A stretch of DNA of 20,468 nucleotides from an uncultured Opitutaceae bacterium (GCA_903885525.1 CAISJA010000157.1:1-20468), one strand, 5' to 3'. Counted from the first letter of the stretch, positions 1 to 8,138 are shown. Notes: generated by a model not told the origin, from the letters alone. Translations and numbers: made by a program.

Positions 1-305
1 ACACCACTGAAAACCAGAGAGGCAGCTGTCACCGAAGGTGACAAAATCAGGGTGGTCTTTAGCGGCGTGATCCTCGCGTTGAAGGTGGCGATGCTGGAGG
101 CGGTAGGCACGCCTGTGCTCCAGTTGCCCGCTGTACTCCACGTCTGGGACGCCGTGCTGGACCAAACATCGACCTTGGCTACGCCAGCCTGCCCGGCCGA
201 CAAGGACAAGAAAAACATCACCAAGCCCAGCAGCCACCGGCGCCAGAGCGCACCGTGGGTGACGAGCGTACAGACTTTCCTCGGCGGGCAGCTGTACGCT
301 GGCAT
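1..305 (-). CDS. PATR-type exported protein, N-terminal part (runs off left edge)
   Basis: Partial gene read leftwards; about 101 codons are inside the window. From ATG at 305 the product has a basic stretch (LWRRW), a hydrophobic core (LLGLVMFFLSLSAG) and a likely signal-peptidase site near AGQA, then VDVWSS, AGNW and GVPT motifs. This segment matches the start of the mature protein encoded at 1123-5913 at roughly three quarters of positions, so the two are paralogues in tandem. By analogy the missing part should hold beta-strand repeats and a sorting tail, but that cannot be seen. The start is uncertain. An in-frame ATG at 389 is possible, but the leader between 305 and about 390 aligns with the leader of the paralogue with frame-breaking gaps, so it looks non-coding. 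The paralogue's own start codon aligns to AGG here. No Shine-Dalgarno sequence precedes 305. Confidence 0.7.
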   Translation of the reverse strand, partial: MPAYSCPPRKVCTLVTHGALWRRWLLGLVMFFLSLSAGQAGVAKVDVWSSTASQTWSTAGNWSTGVPTASSIATFNARITPLKTTLILSPSVTAASLVFSG

Positions 306-1122
306 CCATCGAAAATCCGCAGCACGACCAGGGCGGGGAGCAAACCCCAAGCCCCGACTCACGTTTAGGCAGATTGGGCGGGCTGACATGGCATCAGGCA
401 TTTATTGCAATACATTTGCTTTATTCAAGGAAATTCGCTTCTTTTTCTCCAGCAGGCCAGTATTTTGGGGTCTGTCCTTGGCGGCATGGGCATGGCAAAT
501 GGAGTCATCGGAACGTTAGGGTGCCCACTGAAGACGAATGGCTTATCATTGTTGTTTTACATATTTTTTACGGCCTACCGTTGGCTTTACTGTTGGTGCT
601 GTCGGGTTTTCGGCCAAACCAGTTCTGCCCGCTACTGCCGTCATGCCCGTCGCCGCCGCGATTCTCGCTCCGGTGGCCTGTGGCTATCTCAGGATCAAAC
701 ACTGCCATAGCTGCCAGGCGTGCGATCCCGATGCTCTCCGCCCCCCTCCCTGCGCAGGCTCCCTCAGCAGGTAAGCGATACCCGCTGAGTGAACCGGGAA
801 ATAGTCATATATTGTATGACATGCCTTCGGGTCAGGGGCAATGTCACGCCTTGAACTAAACCGCTGACGCGGAGGTTGCGCCGTCGGCGGGGAGTCCGGA
901 TGAGAGTGGCAGCGGGGTCCCTGCGGGCTCCGTGGAGGCGGGTGCTTTCCGAATGCTGCGCTCCTCGATGTTCGGGAAGAAAGCGTTCAGCTTATCTTCG
1001 GCAGAGTGGATCCAGTCGACAATGCTCCCCTTTCCTGTGGGGAAAGGGTCCGGGCAAGCCGGGAGGGGACCAGGTTTTTCTTCTGGGTGTGCGCGCGAGG
1101 GTCGCGTTGCCCCCCCGCTTGG
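306..1122. other. Non-coding stretch between the two PATR genes
   Basis: About 0.8 kb without a convincing gene. Positions 306-390 align with the leader of the downstream paralogue. Positions 400-600 are markedly AT-rich for this genome and may contain the promoter of the leftward gene (for example minus-strand TTGAAT near 423-428). On the plus strand, 521-605 reads as a short hydrophobic peptide (WLIIVVLHIF then LPLALLLVL) that loses frame into a second hydrophobic stretch, so a decayed small membrane-protein gene is possible but weak. Positions 860-1122 are GC-rich and contain a perfect hairpin at 1028-1048. Confidence 0.4.
1028..1048 (-). terminator. Hairpin downstream of the large PATR gene
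   Basis: CCCTTTCC, a five-base loop TGTGG, then GGAAAGGG form a perfect 8-bp stem about 75 bases past the stop codon of the leftward gene. There is no T-tract, so it could instead be a dispersed palindromic repeat. The same style of sequence occurs inside the TatD-family gene at about 12718-12768. Its role in ending transcription is inferred only from position. Confidence 0.3.
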
Positions 1123-4100
1123 CTACCTGGCCTCTGGCGAGCCGCCGGCTGCGGGCGCTTTGCGGGCGGCCGCCCGGCGCCTCCAGACGACCAGCAAACC
1201 GGCACCCAGCAGCAGGCCGGCCCCGAAGACGCCAGGCTCGGGAGTCGGAATTATTTCGTGCTGATTGTAGGGGCCACCAGTGTAGTTGCTCCACGCGGTC
1301 GTGCCTGTGTATCCGGTAAAAATGATCTGATTGGTCGCCACCCCGGGGTCGGTCACGCTGTAGAGGTAACTGGCGAGGCCAGACCAATTGTTCACGGTGA
1401 GCGTCTGGCCGGTACTGATGCCGATCCCGTTGACCTCGAAGATCGAAGCGGCGGGCTGCGCGAAGTCGATGACTGAGTTCGCGCTCACCGTCAGGTTGCC
1501 GAAGATGGCGTTGGTCCCGTTCAGCTTCAGGGTGCCGCCGTTCAGGACCACATTGAGGCCGGTGTCATTGAAATTGGCGCCAAGGGTCAGGGTTTCCCCG
1601 GCACCCAGCGTCAGCGTGCCGGTGCCAGTGAGCGCCCCATTGATGCTGGCGAGGTTGCCGGTGAAGGTCAGGGTGCCGCCGGTGCCCAGCGCGATGGTCC
1701 CTGCGCTGGTGAACAGGCCGCTGAAGGTGGCGCTGGCACCGTTCAGGGCGAGGGTGCCGCCCGAGTTGATCGTGAGGGCGGCGCCGGTGGAGAGACCGTT
1801 GGCAGCGTTCGACTGCAGGATGGTGCCAGAGTTGATGGTGACGGCGGCGGCATTGGCGAGTGAGTTGGCCGCGTTGGCCTGGAGGGTGCCGACGTTGACC
1901 TGCACGTTGCCGAGGAAGCCCGAGTTGGCCGCCCCCAAGGCGAGGGTGCCGGTGCCATCTTTCGTGAGGGTGGTGGTAGAGGCACCTGAAACCGGCCCAT
2001 TGAGAATGAGATCGCCGGGGCCGCCGAGGTTCAGGGTGGTGCCGGGAGCCAGACTGACCGGCCCGCTGAAAGTCAGTGAGCTGGAGGTGTCCGCCTGGAT
2101 GCGGGAATTGGCGGAGACGGCAATATTGCCGGTGATGGTGCTCGTGCCGGAGGTGCTCTCGATCGCGCCATTGTTCGTGGCGGCACCGTTGGTGGAGAGG
2201 TTGAAGCTACTGCCCAGCGTGACCTGGCCCGACACCTGAAAATTGCCTGTGCCGGAGACGTTCACCGCGGCCGTGCCCGTGGCATCGGCGGCGGCCACGA
2301 CGACGACACCGTTGCTCAGGTTGATGGCACCGGTGAACCCCGTGCTTCTCTGGGAAAGGGTCAGCAAGCCTGTACCGGTATTGGCGAGGGTGCCACTGCC
2401 AGTGATGGTGCCGGCGTAGTCGGAAGTGCCGGCACCCGCGACGGTGAAGGTGCCGGTCCCCAGGGCCAGTGTGCCGACGGTGGCACCGGTCAGGCTGGCA
2501 ACCGTCACCGTATGGTTGGCGAGGTTGAAGGTGCCGCCGGTGAGCGTGAGCGTGGAGGTGGCGGCGAGCTGGCCGGAGGTCTGGAGGTTCACCGTCCCGC
2601 CGGTGAGCGTGAGCCCGCCGAGCAGGGCGGAGTTGTTGAGATTGAGGGTGCCGGCGCTGATCGAGGTCAGGCCCGTGTAAGTATTCGCGCCGGAAAAGGT
2701 CGTGGTGCCCGAGCCCGTGAGGCTGACTGAGCCGGTGCCGGTAGCGATGGCCCCGCTGACGGTGGTGTTGCCCGCCCCAGCGAAGGTCAGTCCAGAGCCG
2801 GCTCCGGTGATCTGGCCACCCAGGACCAGTGTGCCGGAACCGGAACTGATGGTGGCATTGTCACGGAGCGAGAGCGGGCCGGTCAGGGTCGCGGTCGCGC
2901 CGGCACCAGGAGTGGCAAACAAGGCACCGGCCCCGCCGGCTCCGGTGCCGGCCAAGGTGAGGGACTTGGCCAAAGTGAGTCCGGCATTGATCTGGAGCGT
3001 CGCGCCGGTGAGCACGGTGGTGGAGCCGGTGCCAAGGACGCCGTTGCTGCCGGTGAGCTGGAGCGTGCCGGCGTTGACAGAAATGCTCCCGCCGTAGCCG
3101 CTGTTGTTGCCGCTCAACGCCAGCGTGCCGGCACTGAGCTTGGAGAGGGCTCCGCTGCCGGTGAGCGCCGAGCTGATGGTCAGGCTGCCGGCACCACTCA
3201 CATCCACGACGCTGCTGGTGCCGACGGCGAGCGTCCCCCCGCTGATGGTCTGGTTGGCCGCGGACTGCTGGATGATGCTGGGGATCGCGCCGGTGAGGGA
3301 CAAGGTGTTGCCGGCTTGGGCCAGCGTGAAGGCACCAGCGGCGGAGTCGAACCTCAGGGCGTTGACCGAGTAAGCGGCGTCCATCCGCGGAGCGAGGAAA
3401 TTGCCCGTGCCGGTGCCGGTGAAGTCGAGTTTTTGCGTGCTCCCTGGCGCGGCGCTCGGAACGCCGGAGTTCCAATTGGTGGTGCTGCCGTTGGCACCAG
3501 CCCAGGCCGGACTGGTGCCAGCCGCCGCGCCGGTCCAGGTCAGGAATGTCGCGTTCGGGGTGATGAGGTAACCGTTCGCCTGGCTGTTGCCAGTGCTGGT
3601 CAGGACGCCAGATTCGACCGCACCCGAGCCGATGCCCGTGAAGTAGATCTGGCCCAGCAGGGAGCCGGCAATCCCGCTCGTGGTCGCAGCCAAGGCGGTG
3701 CGGCCGCTGGTCCAGCCGTTGATGGTGAGGACGCCCGTGCCTGACGTCAGGTTGGCGAACACGAGGGTGTTGGTCGGGGCCCCGGTGCCGAAGCTGATCG
3801 TGCCGTTGGTGAAGGCGAGGTTGCCGATGGTATCGGACTTCCCATTCAGGTCGAGGATGCCGTTGTTGAGAGTGACGGCGGAGAGCGAGCTGATCGCGTT
3901 GTTGACCGTAAGCTGGAGGGTGCCGCCGTTGACGGTGGTAGCCCCGGAGTAGGTGTTGACGGCACCAAGGGCCAGGGCCCCAGCCCCCGTCTTGGTCAGG
4001 CCCGAGCCGGTCCCGCCATCGGAGATGATGCCCGAGATAGTGGAAGTGCCGCTATCCACCTGGACGGTCAGGGTCCGGGGAGCCGAGCTAGAGGTCAGGG

Positions 4101-5913
4101 CGACCGCCCCGCTTTGGGTGGCGTTGACCAGGCCGAGGGTGTAACTGCCGCCCGTCTGGGTCAGAGTCCCGTTGGTCGTGAGGCCGGAGAGCGTGGCATT
4201 GCCCTGGAGGCTGATCGCGTTGGTCAGGGTGCTGGAGGCGGTCGAGCCGAGGGTCCCGGTGACGAGCGCCACGGTTCCGGGGCCCAGAGCGGAATTGGTG
4301 TTGGCAAGCAGGGTGCCGCCATTGAGCGTGGTGCCTCCGGTGTAAGAATTGCTGCCCGACAGGGTCAAAATGCCGGCGCCGGTCTTGGTGATGGCTCCGC
4401 CGGAAATATCACTCGAAATGGTCAGGTCGCTGGCCAAGGAGGCGTCGCGGGCCACGCTGATGGTGGTGTTGGCGGAGACCAAAGCGAGACTGCCACCAGT
4501 GATTTGGGAAGTCTGATGGGCAAGGTTGGCATTGGCGGTGATCCCGTTGCTCAGGGTCACCATTTGGTAGGGATAAATATTAACCGCACCTCCGTTCATG
4601 ACGTAGGAGCCGGTGGTGGTGCTGCTTCCCACGTTCAAGGTACCGCCGGCATTCAGCGTGACCACGGAATTTGGCGAGATCTGGTTGGCAAAGCTGAGGT
4701 TGAAGGGGTAGGAACTGTCGTAGCCCTGCCACCAGATGTTGACCGTGGCCGGATTGGCGAGGGAACCGGTGCCGATGGTCAGCGCCCCGTTGATGCCGTA
4801 CCAGCCGGCGGACATCGGCCCGACCGTGAGTTCCAGCATGCCGCTGTTGACCACGGTGGCGCCGGTATAGTAGCTATTGTAGCCCCAGAGCGTGAGGTCG
4901 CCGGTGCCGTTTTTGATCAAGCCCCCCGTGTCACCCGCCTCGCCGAGGTTGGCATTGATGAAGGTATTGCCGGCTCCATCCACCGTGAGGGTGCTGCTCC
5001 CGAGGGTCACCGAGCTGATCAGGGGGTCGGCACCAACGTAAAGCACGTTGCCGGCGGTGGCGTTGGAGATGGTGGCATTGGAGCCGAGCCGGACGTTGCC
5101 GTTCCAAGTATTGTTCGCACTGATGTTTTGGAATGCGCCCTGGCCGTTGCCGGCGCCGTTGAGCACGAGAGTGCCGCCGTTAGTGGTGGTGATGTTCCCC
5201 TCGATCTGGAGGACGGCGCCGCTGGCCACCGTCGTGGTGGAGGTGTTGGCCGACGTGCCCAGGGCACCGGCATTCTGGATGATGACAGTGCCGGAGTTGA
5301 TGCTGGTAGCTCCGGTGTAGGTGTTGGCACCGGCCAGGTTCAGGGTGCCGGTGCCGGAGTAAGCCAGGCTGCCCGCCGCACCGCCGCCGTCGGCGAGAGT
5401 GCCGTTGAAGTTGACGACGCCGCTTCCCGCCACCGTGAGGGTGTTGCCTGTCGAACCCGAACCCAGGTTGACATTGCCGGAGAAGACCAGCGGGCCGCCG
5501 GTGTTGGTCCAAGTCTGGCTGGCCCCGAGCGTGGTGGCGTTGTAAAACGTCACGCCGGCCGCATCCGCATTGTTGATGCCGGCGGTGAGTGTCAGGGTGT
5601 CAGCGTTGGCGTTGCCGGCAGAATCAAAGGCGTAGGCCCTGGCTCCCCCCGAGCTGGAGAAAACCAGGGAGCCGGCCGTCACGGAAGGTGACAGGACCAG
5701 GGAGGTTTGGAGCGACGCGCTGGTGTTGAAGGTGGCGATGCTGGAACCCGTGGGCACACCTCCGCCCCAATTGCCCGCGGTGCTCCAGGCCGGGGAGGCG
5801 ACGCTGGACCATACATCGACCACTTGCGCGTGCCCGGCCGACAGGAACAGACAGAGCGTCACCCAGCCCAAAAACCTCCCGCACCTCACCGCACCTTGGG
5901 TGCAAACATTCAT
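1123..5913 (-). CDS. Giant PATR beta-strand repeat protein with PEP-CTERM tail
   Basis: 1,596 residues. A signal peptide (residues 1-29, ending SAGHA) is followed by glycine/threonine/serine-rich sequence with at least eight copies of the autotransporter-associated beta-strand unit, such as GANTYTGATSINSGTV and GAVNTYSGATTVNGGTL. These fold as a right-handed beta-helix in known families. The tail from residue about 1556 is PTPEPG, then a hydrophobic segment, then WRRR: the PEP-CTERM signal read by exosortase. No C-terminal beta-barrel is present, so it is probably surface-anchored or exported to the matrix and not a true autotransporter. A second copy of the N-terminal type motif (SPAW...NW...GVP) sits near residue 790, halfway along. 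The open frame extends upstream to 6057, but ATG at 5913 gives a proper signal peptide. Ligand and role are unknown; adhesion or envelope structure is a guess. Confidence 0.9.
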   Translation of the reverse strand: MNVCTQGAVRCGRFLGWVTLCLFLSAGHAQVVDVWSSVASPAWSTAGNWGGGVPTGSSIATFNTSASLQTSLVLSPSVTAGSLVFSSSGGARAYAFDSAGNANADTLTLTAGINNADAAGVTFYNATTLGASQTWTNTGGPLVFSGNVNLGSGSTGNTLTVAGSGVVNFNGTLADGGGAAGSLAYSGTGTLNLAGANTYTGATSINSGTVIIQNAGALGTSANTSTTTVASGAVLQIEGNITTTNGGTLVLNGAGNGQGAFQNISANNTWNGNVRLGSNATISNATAGNVLYVGADPLISSVTLGSSTLTVDGAGNTFINANLGEAGDTGGLIKNGTGDLTLWGYNSYYTGATVVNSGMLELTVGPMSAGWYGINGALTIGTGSLANPATVNIWWQGYDSSYPFNLSFANQISPNSVVTLNAGGTLNVGSSTTTGSYVMNGGAVNIYPYQMVTLSNGITANANLAHQTSQITGGSLALVSANTTISVARDASLASDLTISSDISGGAITKTGAGILTLSGSNSYTGGTTLNGGTLLANTNSALGPGTVALVTGTLGSTASSTLTNAISLQGNATLSGLTTNGTLTQTGGSYTLGLVNATQSGAVALTSSSAPRTLTVQVDSGTSTISGIISDGGTGSGLTKTGAGALALGAVNTYSGATTVNGGTLQLTVNNAISSLSAVTLNNGILDLNGKSDTIGNLAFTNGTISFGTGAPTNTLVFANLTSGTGVLTINGWTSGRTALAATTSGIAGSLLGQIYFTGIGSGAVESGVLTSTGNSQANGYLITPNATFLTWTGAAAGTSPAWAGANGSTTNWNSGVPSAAPGSTQKLDFTGTGTGNFLAPRMDAAYSVNALRFDSAAGAFTLAQAGNTLSLTGAIPSIIQQSAANQTISGGTLAVGTSSVVDVSGAGSLTISSALTGSGALSKLSAGTLALSGNNSGYGGSISVNAGTLQLTGSNGVLGTGSTTVLTGATLQINAGLTLAKSLTLAGTGAGGAGALFATPGAGATATLTGPLSLRDNATISSGSGTLVLGGQITGAGSGLTFAGAGNTTVSGAIATGTGSVSLTGSGTTTFSGANTYTGLTSISAGTLNLNNSALLGGLTLTGGTVNLQTSGQLAATSTLTLTGGTFNLANHTVTVASLTGATVGTLALGTGTFTVAGAGTSDYAGTITGSGTLANTGTGLLTLSQRSTGFTGAINLSNGVVVVAAADATGTAAVNVSGTGNFQVSGQVTLGSSFNLSTNGAATNNGAIESTSGTSTITGNIAVSANSRIQADTSSSLTFSGPVSLAPGTTLNLGGPGDLILNGPVSGASTTTLTKDGTGTLALGAANSGFLGNVQVNVGTLQANAANSLANAAAVTINSGTILQSNAANGLSTGAALTINSGGTLALNGASATFSGLFTSAGTIALGTGGTLTFTGNLASINGALTGTGTLTLGAGETLTLGANFNDTGLNVVLNGGTLKLNGTNAIFGNLTVSANSVIDFAQPAASIFEVNGIGISTGQTLTVNNWSGLASYLYSVTDPGVATNQIIFTGYTGTTAWSNYTGGPYNQHEIIPTPEPGVFGAGLLLGAGLLVVWRRRAAARKAPAAGGSPEAR

Positions 5914-6027
5914 TGGCCGGGAACCGTTCTCTGGCGGCGTCCGTAAAACGACGCAGCGGTGGGAAAGAATCCACCCCCAAAGCCCAGACGGTAGTGTGGG
6001 CGGTTTGGGCTGGTTGTCATAGCCGGC

Positions 6028-6057
6028 ACTATAGGTGCGAGAACCCACATCCCACAA
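6028..6057 (-). promoter_or_regulatory. Candidate promoter for the large PATR gene
   Basis: On the minus strand TTGTGG (6057-6052) is separated by 18 bases from TATAGT (6033-6028), a good -10 match with a fair -35. It would give a 5' leader of about 105 bases before ATG 5913. Shape only; the paralogue at the left edge does not keep the TATAGT. Confidence 0.25.
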
Positions 6058-6264
6058 GGGAAATCCCCCTCCCAGTTGCGGCGTAAAACGTTCCTATCAA
6101 ATCTGTTATTGCAAATTATATGCTATTTCAAAGTATTCTCTGCGTACGTGGGATACTTGTAAGCAACTCATTCGACATCTGCGCTTTTCGCATTTCCATC
6201 CGTGGCTCGATGGACTGATTGCCTCATGTAGGCAGAGGCGAAGGCCGATGACCGAGCCGATTTT

Positions 6265-6293
6265 ACACGAAGGAAGCGAAGGACACGAAGAGG
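6265..6293. repeat. Intergenic repeat fragment (ACACGAAGGAAGCGAAGG type)
   Basis: Short quasi-periodic sequence built on CGAAGGA/CACGAAG units. I recognise this style from intergenic regions of Verrucomicrobiota and Planctomycetota genomes, where it appears many times. Recognition is from memory; the family name is unknown to me. Confidence 0.4.
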
Positions 6294-6332
6294 CAGGCGG
6301 GCTGCCGCGCTGGGGCGGAGCCGACCGGCTGG

Positions 6333-6360
6333 GTCACGCAGAGTCGCGGAGACGCAGAGG
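6333..6360. repeat. Intergenic repeat fragment (CACGCAGAG/GACGCAGAGG type)
   Basis: CACGCAGAG, then CGCGGAGACGCAGAGG: two imperfect copies of a CGCAGAG unit directly after the previous repeat fragment. It is typical of dispersed intergenic repeats in related genomes and does not look coding on either strand. Confidence 0.4.
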
Positions 6361-6374
6361 GTTGCCACAAAAAG

Positions 6375-6578
6375 GTGGAGCGGCTTGTCCCCAAGACGCT
6401 GGTTCCGTTTTGCGACCGGCGGAAGACTTTCGGTGCCTTGGCGCCGGTGGCGCGCCGCGGCCTGGCCGGGCTCTTCAGCGAGGACGAAGCCATCCGGGTC
6501 CAATGTCCGCGCTGTGCGGCGACCCACCTGGTTACGCGCGTGGCGATGGAGGCGTTTCTGGCTGGACCGGCACCGTGA
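6375..6578 (+). pseudogene. hslO: Relic of Hsp33 (hslO) C-terminal zinc domain
   Basis: A 67-codon open frame ending at its own TGA. It resembles the last 60 or so residues of Hsp33, the redox-switched holdase chaperone: a first cysteine site (PFCDRRKTFG), a helical linker (LAPVARRGLAGLF), an acidic turn, then IRVQCPRCAATH and the closing VTRVAMEAFLA. In Hsp33 the zinc is held by CxC and CxxC. Here CxxC is intact (CPRC) but the CxC has become C-D-R, so zinc binding should fail. Nothing upstream resembles the N-terminal Hsp33 domain; that space is filled with repeat fragments. I read it as a truncated, decayed gene copy. Similarity is judged by eye. Confidence 0.55.
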
Positions 6579-6726
6579 TGCCCGGGGTGCGGGCAAGATG
6601 TTCGCCGGGCAGGGCGGAGGGGTGGCACACGGCACCGCGCGACGGTTGGCCGGTCCAGGAGCCGCGTGAGTCGCCCCGCCGGGTTGGGCTCTCGACATCC
6701 CGGGCAACTCCCGGCATGGGGGGAGT

Positions 6727-7296
6727 ATGAGCTTGGGGGAAATCATCGGCACCTTGCTGGGCGTCATCGGCGTGGGGCTGATGATCCGCCAGAACCTGTG
6801 GGCGTGGCCGGTCGGGCTCGTGCAGGTGGCGGTGTACGCTGCGGTCTTCTATGAAGCCAAACTTTATTCCGACGCCCTGCTGCAAATCGCCTTCTTCCTG
6901 ATCCAGGCCTATGGCTGGTGGCATTGGGCCCGCAGCGCCCACCAGGCCGCCCACAGCACGGCCCCGGTCCAGCGGGTGACCGCGGCGGCCCTGGCGGGCT
7001 GGGTAGTGGCGGGTGCCGCCGCCACGGCAGGCTGGGGCTGGTTCATGCACCGCACCACGGATGCGGCCCTGCCCTGGTGGGACGCCTTCATTCTGGTTTT
7101 CAGCCTCATCGCCCAGTGGGGGCAGGCCCGCAAGGTGTTGGAAAACTGGCCCGCCTGGCTGGTGGTCAATACGGTGGCGATCGGCGTGTACTGGGTGAAG
7201 GACTTGCGGCTCACGAGCGGACTGTACCTTATTTTTTGGCTGATGGCGCTGTGGGGCTGGCGCGAGTGGCGGGCGACCCGGAAGGAAGCCGAGTAA
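6727..7296 (+). CDS. pnuC: PnuC-family nicotinamide riboside transporter
   Basis: 189 residues, a usual length for PnuC. The opening EIIGTLLGVIGVGLMIRQN followed by WAWPVGLVQV is characteristic, as is AYGWWHW near residues 61-67, which belongs to the riboside-binding helices. Several hydrophobic segments cover most of the length, consistent with a seven-helix inner-membrane facilitator. PnuC lets nicotinamide riboside enter; a cytoplasmic kinase then traps it. Such a kinase is encoded 266 bases downstream on the same strand, which supports the call. The start at 6727 is preceded by GGGGGGAG only one or two bases away, too close for a good Shine-Dalgarno, but the protein beginning fits the family. 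The stop codon lies within an intergenic repeat fragment. A related vitamin specificity cannot be excluded from sequence alone. Confidence 0.88.
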   Translation: MSLGEIIGTLLGVIGVGLMIRQNLWAWPVGLVQVAVYAAVFYEAKLYSDALLQIAFFLIQAYGWWHWARSAHQAAHSTAPVQRVTAAALAGWVVAGAAATAGWGWFMHRTTDAALPWWDAFILVFSLIAQWGQARKVLENWPAWLVVNTVAIGVYWVKDLRLTSGLYLIFWLMALWGWREWRATRKEAE

Positions 7297-7330
7297 CCAC
7301 AGATGAACACTGCTTCACACCCAGATGCAG
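7296..7330. repeat. Intergenic repeat fragment (ACCACAGATGAACAC type)
   Basis: ACCACAGATGAACACTG, then CACACCCAGATGCAG: imperfect copies of a CACAGATG unit that begin in the pnuC stop codon. It resembles a dispersed element often seen straight after stop codons in related genomes. The rest of 7331-7562 shows no gene; it holds a small palindrome AAACCCGGGGGTTT (near 7355-7368). Confidence 0.4.
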
Positions 7331-7562
7331 CCCGTGCAATCAGACCCCGAGCTAAACCCGGGGGTTTGGGCCCACATGGTTACGCACTCATCTCGTCCAC
7401 CCTGCGCTCCACTGCGAACTTTCATTTTTCCGAAGGTTGTGCCCTGCCGCTGGTCGGGCCAGGGTCGTGGGCCCAATTGCCACCAAGCACGGCGCCGACG
7501 ACGCCGCTGTGTGCTGCTGTGGGCCTCGGCGGTTTCTCCGCCGGGTCTGCTGGTTTTGAGAC

Positions 7563-8135
7563 ATGACCTTCCCCCTGCGCATCGCGGTGTACGGACCGGA
7601 ATCGACCGGCAAGACGACCCTGGCCCGGCGGCTGGCCGCGCATTTTTCCGCGCCGCTGGTGGAGGAGTATGCGCGAGAATTCTGGGACGCGCGGGGCGGG
7701 ATCACGGCGGCCGACATACCCGGCATCGCCCGTGAGCAGTGGCGGCGCGAGGACGCGGCCGCCGCCGAATGTCACCTAGTACGTGACAAGTTGCCGGGGG
7801 AAGGGAAGTGGTTGGTCTGCGACACCGAGGCGCTGACGACCGTGCTGTGGAGCGACTTGCTCTATGGATCGACGCCGGAGGATATCCGACAGGAGTCGGA
7901 GCGGCGCGCCCGCGACTATGCCCTCTACCTGCTGCTCGACATCGACGTGCCGTTTGCGCCGGACCCGCAGCGCTGTTTTCCGGACGAGGCGGGTCGCCGC
8001 CGGTGTCGAGATATCTGGCACGGAGCGCTGGAGTCGCGCGGCCTGCCCTACGTGTGGATCCGCGGCGACTGGGCGGCGCGGGAGCGCGACGCGATCGCGG
8101 CGGTGAAGGCGCGGCTGGCGCGCGGAGAAACCTAA
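7563..8135 (+). CDS. Nicotinamide riboside kinase-like ATPase (NadR C-terminal domain type)
   Basis: 190 residues. The Walker A motif GPESTGKTT lies at residues 11-19, and VCDTEALTTVLWSD carries the acidic residue expected at the Walker B/substrate site. The layout (EEYAREFW after the P-loop helix, DIDVPFAPDPQRCF later) matches the kinase half of NadR, which phosphorylates nicotinamide riboside to NMN. The adenylyltransferase domain of full NadR is absent, so another enzyme must finish NAD synthesis. Together with pnuC upstream on the same strand it forms a riboside-salvage pair, though the 266-base gap leaves open whether they share a transcript. No Shine-Dalgarno precedes ATG 7563. It could be annotated simply as AAA family ATPase. 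Confidence 0.82.
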   Translation: MTFPLRIAVYGPESTGKTTLARRLAAHFSAPLVEEYAREFWDARGGITAADIPGIAREQWRREDAAAAECHLVRDKLPGEGKWLVCDTEALTTVLWSDLLYGSTPEDIRQESERRARDYALYLLLDIDVPFAPDPQRCFPDEAGRRRCRDIWHGALESRGLPYVWIRGDWAARERDAIAAVKARLARGET

Positions 8136-8138
8136 AAC

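Larger units (their letters stand above)
5914..6726. other. Non-coding stretch with repeat debris and a gene relic
   Basis: About 0.8 kb between the start of the large PATR gene and pnuC. Positions 5914-6025 are the PATR leader that aligns with the left-edge paralogue. Positions 6085-6200 are AT-rich. Repeat fragments lie at 6265-6293 and 6333-6360, and a fragment of an Hsp33 gene at 6375-6578. I see no intact gene and no recognisable riboswitch ahead of pnuC. Confidence 0.5.

Noticed and set aside
690..700. 11-base match to the conserved 5' end of 16S rRNA (GTTTGATCCTG, minus strand)
   Set aside because: The match stops after 11 bases and nothing nearby continues as rRNA; chance.
4114..5691. 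Long open frame on the plus strand (over 500 codons) opposite the PATR gene
   Set aside because: It is the antisense of a GC-rich, repetitive coding sequence. The product is a low-complexity Gly/Ala/Val chain with no domain, and the minus strand has signal peptide, repeats and PEP-CTERM.
1123..5913. Short recurring DNA words that at first suggest a CRISPR or satellite array
   Set aside because: The spacing is irregular and the words encode the PATR protein motif; no constant repeat with unique spacers.
1123..5913. Calling the giant PATR protein a classical type V autotransporter
   Set aside because: There is no C-terminal beta-barrel domain; the protein ends in a PEP-CTERM sorting signal.
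6580..6726. Possible riboswitch ahead of pnuC (TPP or NAD type)
   Set aside because: I could not find the CTGAGA core of TPP elements or a convincing NAD-aptamer layout; only scattered GC-rich hairpins.
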